In this document: one piece after another, positions 37,753-42,416 of the stretch
Layout of the letters: each line of letters starts with the position of its first letter
Position numbering within the stretch: the first letter of the stretch is position 1
Origin: an uncultured Chloroflexota bacterium
Lineage (GTDB): Bacteria; Chloroflexota; Anaerolineae; UBA4142; SHND01
Reading direction: 5' to 3'
NCBI GenBank assembly: GCA_937870825.1
Contig: CALMZO010000105.1
Location: 1-42,416 of the forward strand
Length of the DNA: 42,416 bases
Translations under genes and position numbers: made by a program
The notes under the pieces: generated by a model
What the model saw: the letters and a program-made list of their open reading frames with translations, nothing else
What the model was told of the DNA's origin: nothing
Database searches by the model: none

Positions 37753-38586
37753 TTGACGCACAACATTGCCACATTGCTTATTCTCATTTTTTCACTCGTC
37801 GGTATTTTCGTCGGCGTTCTCCTCAATCGCGCGGCGGACAATTTGCCCCCCCCCGCACGGCGTTCGTTTCTGGAAACGCCGCGCTGTCCGTACTGCAATT
37901 CGCCGCGCCCACCCGGCGAACAATTCGGCATTGTGAGTTTTGCGCTGCGCCGCGACAAATGTCATCAATGCAGTGCGCCGCTGAAATTGCGCGCGCCGCT
38001 GGTGGAGCTTGGAACGGGCGCGTTGTTTGGATTTCTCGCGTCGCGTTTTGAATTTGGAATGTATTTGCTCGCGCTTGCTTTTTTCACCGCGATTTTGATT
38101 TTGATTGCCGTGATTGATTTGGAACACAAATTGATTTTGAATACGGTTTCGCTGCCCGCGACGATTGCCGCGCTCATCGCGAGTCCGGTGGTTCTCGCTT
38201 CGCCGAACGGGGCATTGAATCAGCTCAATTGGAACTTGATAATTTTGTCCGCGCTCGGCGCGGCAGTCGGATATGCCATCACGTTTGGAATTTATTGGCT
38301 CGGTGTTTTGTTTTTGCAAATTGTGAATCGGAATCGCGCAACAAAAATTGATACTGTCGCGTTCGGTATGGGCGATGTAAAATTGGCGGGCTTGCTCGGC
38401 GCGCTGGTAGGATTTCCAACCATCATTTCCGTTTTGGTTTGGACGATTTTGCTCGGCGGAGTCGGCGGAGCATTGATAATTGTCTTTCAGTATGTACGAC
38501 GTGGTAGTTTTGCACGGGACACGGTAATGCCGTACGCGCTATATCTCATTCTCGCGGGCTGGGCGTACATGGTGTTTCGCTTTTAA
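37753..38586 (+). CDS. Prepilin peptidase (A24 family)
   Basis: This 277-residue membrane aspartyl protease cleaves type IV prepilin leader peptides. It has eight or so membrane segments, the N-terminal zinc-type cysteine pairs CPYC and CHQC, and the catalytic Asp residues in IDLEHKLI and FGMGDVKLAG. Usually the enzyme also N-methylates the new N-terminus. The start is uncertain: TTG 37753 is the most upstream in-frame start, lies at the end of a heptamer array and lacks a ribosome binding site. No pilin gene lies nearby. Confidence 0.9.
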   Translation: MTHNIATLLILIFSLVGIFVGVLLNRAADNLPPPARRSFLETPRCPYCNSPRPPGEQFGIVSFALRRDKCHQCSAPLKLRAPLVELGTGALFGFLASRFEFGMYLLALAFFTAILILIAVIDLEHKLILNTVSLPATIAALIASPVVLASPNGALNQLNWNLIILSALGAAVGYAITFGIYWLGVLFLQIVNRNRATKIDTVAFGMGDVKLAGLLGALVGFPTIISVLVWTILLGGVGGALIIVFQYVRRGSFARDTVMPYALYLILAGWAYMVFRF

Positions 38587-38683
38587 CGTAAGCACTCACA
38601 GAACAAAAGCACAAACATTCGCGCCCATTCATCACCACTTGTGATAAAATGTCACTCGAATATATGTTCTAGAAAAAACAAAA

Positions 38684-39220
38684 ATGACTCTTGCTACGGA
38701 ATCCCCCCAAACAAAAACGTTTTGCGTAAATCATCCGCAAACCGAAACGTATCTGAAATGCAACAAGTGCGGCAAGCCCGTGTGCATGAAATGTGTGCAG
38801 CGCACGCCTGTCGGTTATCGCTGCAATGAATGCCTCGGTTTGCAGCGCGCGGGGTATTACAACGCGACGACTTTCGATTATATTCTCGCGTCAATCATCG
38901 CCGTTGTTCTCGGCGCGATTGGCGGCTTTTTTATTTCGCTCATCGGTTTTTGGCTCGTCGCGATTTTTGTCGGACCGATTGCGGGCGGAATTATTTCCGA
39001 AGCGATTCGCCGCGTGATTTCAAAACGGCGCGGGCGGTATCTCGCGCTCGTTGCCACAACTGCGCTTGTCGTCGGCGCCATCATCGTCTTGCTCGCGCCT
39101 GCGATTCCACTTGTTCTCGCGGGACGCCCTCAGCTTCTCGCGCGCGTTTTTCTCAACATCGGCTTTTGGATTTTTCTCGCGCTCGCGGCGAGTACCGTGT
39201 ATGCGCGCTTACGAGCATAA
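38684..39220 (+). CDS. B-box-type zinc-finger membrane protein
   Basis: The 178-residue protein starts with a cysteine/histidine finger (CVNHP, then LKCNKCGKPVCMKCV, then YRCNEC) like the B-box-type fingers of many Chloroflexota membrane proteins. After it come three or four membrane segments (residues about 65-105, 120-145 and 155-175). The function is unknown; the finger may recruit a partner at the membrane. A possible -10 (TAAAAT, 38645-38650) precedes it. Confidence 0.8.
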   Translation: MTLATESPQTKTFCVNHPQTETYLKCNKCGKPVCMKCVQRTPVGYRCNECLGLQRAGYYNATTFDYILASIIAVVLGAIGGFFISLIGFWLVAIFVGPIAGGIISEAIRRVISKRRGRYLALVATTALVVGAIIVLLAPAIPLVLAGRPQLLARVFLNIGFWIFLALAASTVYARLRA

Positions 39221-39283
39221 CCGACAGACGACGAATAACGAACTCTTTGTTCGTCGTCCGTCGTTCGTCATTCGTCCCGCTTT
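39221..39283 (+). repeat. Heptamer array filling the gap before recN
   Basis: From the base after the upstream stop codon to the base before the recN ATG, the 63 bases divide into nine 7-base units: CCGACAG, ACGACGA, ATAACGA, ACTCTTT, GTTCGTC, GTCCGTC, GTTCGTC, ATTCGTC, CCGCTTT. The left units are roughly the reverse complement of the right ones, so a hairpin is possible. There is no Shine-Dalgarno. Confidence 0.85.
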
Positions 39284-41044
39284 ATGTTAGCCGAAATCAC
39301 CATCACCAATCTCGCCATCATTGACGAAATAAATTTGAAATTCGCGCCGGGCTTTAACGTTCTCACGGGCGAAACGGGCGCGGGCAAATCCATCATTCTC
39401 GACGCGCTCGGGCTTTTGCTCGGCGGACGCGCGCAGAGCGAATTGATTCGCGCGGGCGCGGACGAAACGCGCGTCGAGGGAATTTTTTTGCTCGAACCGG
39501 TGGCGCGCGAAATGTTGGCGAATGTGTTGGAAGAAAACGGCATTGCCCTCGAGGACGATACATTGATACTCGCGCGCGAACTGCATCGCGCGGGACGCGC
39601 AACGGGACGCGTGAACGGACGCGCCGTGACGGGCGCGGTGCTGCAACAAATCGGCGACAGACTCGTTGACATTCACGGACAGAGCGAACATCTTTCGCTG
39701 CTGCGTCCCAAAGAACACATTGACCTTTTGGACCGCTACGGCAATTTGTGGGAACAACGCGCGGAGGTGACGAAACAAATTCGGCAACTTCGCAAAGTGC
39801 GTCAAGAACTGCGCGATTTGCAAAAAGATGCGCGCGAGACGGCGCGCAAGATTGACCGCTTGCAATTCGTCCTCCAAGAAATCAACGACGCGAAATTAAA
39901 AGTGGGCGAAGAAGAAGAATTGAAAAGTGAACGCGCTTTGCTCGCGCACGCGGAAACGCGCGCGACGCTGGCGGACGACGCGTATCACGCGCTGTACGGC
40001 GGCGGAGATGATGAAAAGGGCGCGCTCGATTTATTGAATCAAGCATTGCAAGCCGTGCGCGGGCTGCAAAAATACGACCCCGAAATTCAAGCGACGCTCG
40101 AACAAGCCGAAGGCGCGGGCGCGTTAATGGACGACCTCGCGCGCACACTGCGCGGGTATCGCGACAGCATCGAATTTAATCCGAAACGCCTCGAACAAAT
40201 CGAAGACCGCCTTGACCTTGTCTTTCGTCTGAAACGCAAGTACGGTGACACGATTGAACAAGTGTTGGAATTTGGCAAAACGTCTCAAGAAGAATTAAAC
40301 AGTGTTACGAACGCAGAGGAGCGCATCAAAGAGCTCAAGGAACTGGAAGGAAATTTGGTGCGCGAGGCAGGCGCGCTCGCGGAAAAACTCTCGCACGCGC
40401 GATACGCGGCTTCGGAAAAATTGTCGCGCGAAATTGAAACCGAGTTGCAAGACTTGGGAATGCAAAAAGCCAAATTCGGCGTCGCGCTCAATCGCATCGA
40501 GGACGCGCACGGTCTTGTCGTGGGCGACAAACGTTTTTCGTTCGAGTCGAGCGGCATTGATAAAGTGGAATTTCTCGTTTCGCCGAATCCCGGCGAGCCG
40601 TTGAAACCCTTGGCGAAAATCGCGTCGGGCGGTGAAACGTCGCGCATGATGCTTGCGCTCAAAGCCGTACTCGGCGCGGCAGACCGCACACCGACTTTAA
40701 TTTTTGACGAAATTGACCAGGGCATCGGCGGACGCGTCGGCGGTGTTGTGGGCAAAAAGTTGTGGGGCCTGACATGTTCACAAAACGGAACGGGTCACAA
40801 CTCCCACCAAGTTCTCTGCATCACGCACTTGCCGCAAATCGCATCGTACGGCGACGCGCATTTTCACATTCGCAAAGCTATCATTGATGACCGCACGATT
40901 ACGCAAGCGGAAATTTTGCAAGACGAGCAACGCGTACAAGAACTCGCGGGCATGTTGGGCGCGGTCACGGACATCAATCGCGCGAGCGCGAAAGAGATGT
41001 TGACCGAGGTGGAGAAAGACAAGCGCGTAGCACGTCAAACGTGA
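39284..41044 (+). CDS. recN: DNA repair protein RecN
   Basis: RecN is an SMC-like ATPase that helps repair double-strand breaks. The 586-residue protein has Walker A GETGAGKS, long coiled-coil arms (residues about 155-365), the signature ASGGETSRMMLALKAVL and Walker B TLIFDEIDQGIGGRVGG, then ITHLPQIAS. The stop codon and the last residues (ARQT) are formed by a heptamer array, so the original C-terminus may have been replaced. A second, separate copy of the last coding segment lies at 41720-41791. Confidence 0.95.
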   Translation: MLAEITITNLAIIDEINLKFAPGFNVLTGETGAGKSIILDALGLLLGGRAQSELIRAGADETRVEGIFLLEPVAREMLANVLEENGIALEDDTLILARELHRAGRATGRVNGRAVTGAVLQQIGDRLVDIHGQSEHLSLLRPKEHIDLLDRYGNLWEQRAEVTKQIRQLRKVRQELRDLQKDARETARKIDRLQFVLQEINDAKLKVGEEEELKSERALLAHAETRATLADDAYHALYGGGDDEKGALDLLNQALQAVRGLQKYDPEIQATLEQAEGAGALMDDLARTLRGYRDSIEFNPKRLEQIEDRLDLVFRLKRKYGDTIEQVLEFGKTSQEELNSVTNAEERIKELKELEGNLVREAGALAEKLSHARYAASEKLSREIETELQDLGMQKAKFGVALNRIEDAHGLVVGDKRFSFESSGIDKVEFLVSPNPGEPLKPLAKIASGGETSRMMLALKAVLGAADRTPTLIFDEIDQGIGGRVGGVVGKKLWGLTCSQNGTGHNSHQVLCITHLPQIASYGDAHFHIRKAIIDDRTITQAEILQDEQRVQELAGMLGAVTDINRASAKEMLTEVEKDKRVARQT

Positions 41045-41083
41045 AACGTCAAACGTAGGGGCAACGCCTTGTGCGCGCCCTAC
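41034..41083 (+). repeat. Heptamers and a degenerate GTAGGGG palindrome after recN
   Basis: GTCAAAC, GTGAAAC, GTCAAAC (41034-41054) include the recN stop codon. They are followed by an imperfect inverted element from GTAGGGG to GCCCTAC (41055-41083), related to the palindrome at 33376. Confidence 0.65.
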
Positions 41084-41090
41084 CTATGGA

Positions 41091-41339
41091 ATGTCAGAGG
41101 TAAAAGTGAAAGAGCGAATTCAAGTCAATCCCAATATCCATTTTGGGAAACCGTGCGTCGCAGGAACACGCATCACAGTACAAAACGTACTGGAATTGGT
41201 CAAAGAAGGAATTGCATTTGAAAAAATCATCACGGACTATTATCCTGATTTAGAGAACGAGGACATACGCGCGTGTGTTGAGTATGCGATGCAAGTGATG
41301 GCAGCAGAGGACATACACATCGCGGCGGTTCCTGCATGA
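41091..41339 (+). CDS. DUF433 antitoxin-like protein
   Basis: The 82-residue protein matches DUF433: IQVNPNIHFGKPCVAGTRITVQNVLELVKEGIAFEKIITDYYPDL, a winged-helix-like DNA-binding fold often found as the antitoxin of a DUF5615 toxin. The stop overlaps the toxin start (ATGA). It would bind the toxin and repress its own promoter, by analogy with similar pairs. Confidence 0.88.
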   Translation: MSEVKVKERIQVNPNIHFGKPCVAGTRITVQNVLELVKEGIAFEKIITDYYPDLENEDIRACVEYAMQVMAAEDIHIAAVPA

Positions 41340-41698
41340 AATTTTTGCTTGACCACGATGTTTGGGCGGCAACGGCGCGCTTTCTGCGCGAGCTCGGACA
41401 CGATGTAATTGTCGTAAGCGCGATTGGTTTGGCGCAGGCAGACGATTCAGATTTGCTCAAAACAGCACACGAGCGAAATCGTATTTTTGTTACGCGTGAC
41501 AGGGACTTTGGCAATTTGGTTTTTGCGAAGGATATTGACGCGGGCATTATTTACTTGCGTATCTTGCCCTCTACGCAAAATTCAGTCCACGCTGAACTCG
41601 CTCGAATGTTAAAAGAACACAGTGAAGATGAATTGCAACGCGCGTTTGTGGTTGTCGAGCCGGGACGGCATCGGATTCGGAAATTGGATTTGGAATAG
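41336..41698 (+). CDS. DUF5615 PIN-like toxin
   Basis: The 120-residue protein has the DUF5615 pattern: MKFLLDHDV at the start, GLAQADDSDLLKTAHERNRIFVTRDRDFGNLV in the middle and IIYLRI. The acidic residues (Asp6/Asp8, Asp36/Asp37, Asp54/Asp56) are arranged like a PIN nuclease site. With the DUF433 gene it forms a type II toxin-antitoxin pair. Confidence 0.88.
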   Translation: MKFLLDHDVWAATARFLRELGHDVIVVSAIGLAQADDSDLLKTAHERNRIFVTRDRDFGNLVFAKDIDAGIIYLRILPSTQNSVHAELARMLKEHSEDELQRAFVVVEPGRHRIRKLDLE

Positions 41699-41719
41699 CA
41701 CAATAGAATCTCTGGTGCT

Positions 41720-41791
41720 ATGGCACACATCAATCGCGCGAGTGCGAGGGAGATGTTAGCGGAACTAGAGAAAGAGAAGCAGAAGGAGTAA
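41720..41791 (+). pseudogene. Displaced fragment of a recN 3' end
   Basis: A 23-codon frame reads MAHINRASAREMLAELEKEKQKE. Codons 4-20 align with the recN end (DINRASAKEMLTEVEKDK, 40971-41025) in both protein and DNA; ATCAATCGCGCGAG is identical in the two. The toxin-antitoxin pair and repeats lie between the two copies. AAGGAG in its last codons serves as ribosome binding site for the next gene. Confidence 0.75.
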
Positions 41792-41795
41792 TACT

Positions 41796-42344
41796 TTGCC
41801 CCCGCGCTATTTATATCAGTATTCACCCGCGAACAAAAAGACAATCAATAATCTGGCAACAAACTGTGTATGGTTCTCAAAGCCCATCAACTTTAATGAT
41901 CCCTTTGACTGTGATGTGAATCTTCCGATGACTGAACCAGTAGATGAAGAACTTCTGGGGCTTTGCAATTACATTCGTGGTCAGGAACGAGATAAAGATA
42001 CATTTGACCAGAAATTTCTGGACCTTGATGGTCAACCAAATCTGGCGTTTCGAAATTATTTAGTAATACGCGCTCAAAACGAGTTCGATACTGCACAACG
42101 TAAAATTCTAACCGAGACAGGTATAGTCTGTCTTTCAACAGTACCCTTCGCATCATGGAGTACCGAGCATAGTAGTGTGTTAATGTGGTCTCACTATACA
42201 CATAAGCACACTGGCTTTTGTCTTGAATTCGACACGACTTACGAACCGTTCTACAATGCGGCTGAAGTTAACTATGCTGACGACGTTCACTCAGTCACGG
42301 TTGCAAGTGTAATATATCATCAAGAAAAAGCGTTACTACCCTGA
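41796..42344 (+). CDS. DUF2971 protein, shorter than usual
   Basis: The 182-residue protein has the DUF2971 marks: LYQYSPANKKTINNLATN, VWFSKPINFNDPFDCD and, later, VLMWSHYTHKHTGFCLEFD. Members are usually 250 or more residues, so this one stops early at 42344, just after the VNY segment. It may be truncated. AAGGAG seven bases upstream supports the TTG start. The family is often found near mobile and defence genes; its activity is unknown. The last 72 bases of the window show nothing recognisable. Confidence 0.8.
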   Translation: MPPRYLYQYSPANKKTINNLATNCVWFSKPINFNDPFDCDVNLPMTEPVDEELLGLCNYIRGQERDKDTFDQKFLDLDGQPNLAFRNYLVIRAQNEFDTAQRKILTETGIVCLSTVPFASWSTEHSSVLMWSHYTHKHTGFCLEFDTTYEPFYNAAEVNYADDVHSVTVASVIYHQEKALLP

Positions 42345-42416
42345 GTAGCTAACACTTTCGCCAAACGGGTTCAATCTGGAATGGTTTGATGGATAACGCG
42401 AATACTGGAATCTCTG

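Overview
The window is about 42.4 kb of roughly 55% GC bacterial chromosome. The gene set (HU, Lgt, RecN, prepilin peptidase, Pro/Thr-tethered substrate-binding lipoproteins, a B-box/membrane protein) and the short tandem arrays between genes suggest a Chloroflexota (Anaerolineae-like) genome. This is inferred from gene content and style; no marker gene was compared.

Layout. 1-4.7 kb: the tail of a probable transposase, a LacI-type regulator with two palindromic operators but a damaged N-terminus, an HU gene with a consensus promoter, a PPOX-fold flavoprotein, lgt, a metallo-beta-lactamase-fold hydrolase (minus strand) and tRNA-Gly(CCC). 4.7-17.5 kb: an amino-acid uptake locus in the order livH, livM, a 700-residue fused binding protein, a Gln/His-type permease and its ATPase, livG, livF, livJ, livH, livM. 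17.5-21.2 kb: a small basic-tailed protein, a phospholipase-D-like protein and a secreted FG-GAP propeller protein (minus strand). 21.3-31.4 kb: two complete sets of xanthine-dehydrogenase-family subunits, interrupted by four unrelated small genes and a frameshifted SRPBCC gene. 31.5-36.8 kb: a CBS protein (minus strand), a dihydropyrimidinase/hydantoinase, an M20 carbamoylase/allantoate amidohydrolase, an ornithine-cyclodeaminase-family enzyme and an EamA transporter. 36.8-42.4 kb: a membrane protein, prepilin peptidase, B-box protein, recN, a DUF433/DUF5615 toxin-antitoxin pair inserted next to a second recN 3' end, and a short DUF2971 protein.

How the genes work together. The uptake locus is the most unusual part. 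One lipoprotein carries a polar-amino-acid (SBP_bac_3) domain followed by a LivJ-type (Peripla_BP_6) domain, and it is surrounded by the membrane and ATPase parts of both transporter families. This suggests a two-headed receptor serving two ABC importers. A separate livJ-livH-livM set follows and has no ATPases of its own, so it probably shares LivG/LivF. The molybdenum hydroxylases, the cyclic amidohydrolase and the carbamoylase could form a route for degrading purines, pyrimidines or hydantoins to amino acids and ammonia. No uricase is present to fix the pathway.

A second theme is repeats. Tandem arrays of degenerate 7-nt (sometimes 8-nt) units fill many intergenic gaps, often ending at a start codon that lacks a Shine-Dalgarno sequence. 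In several places the same kind of repeat has entered reading frames.
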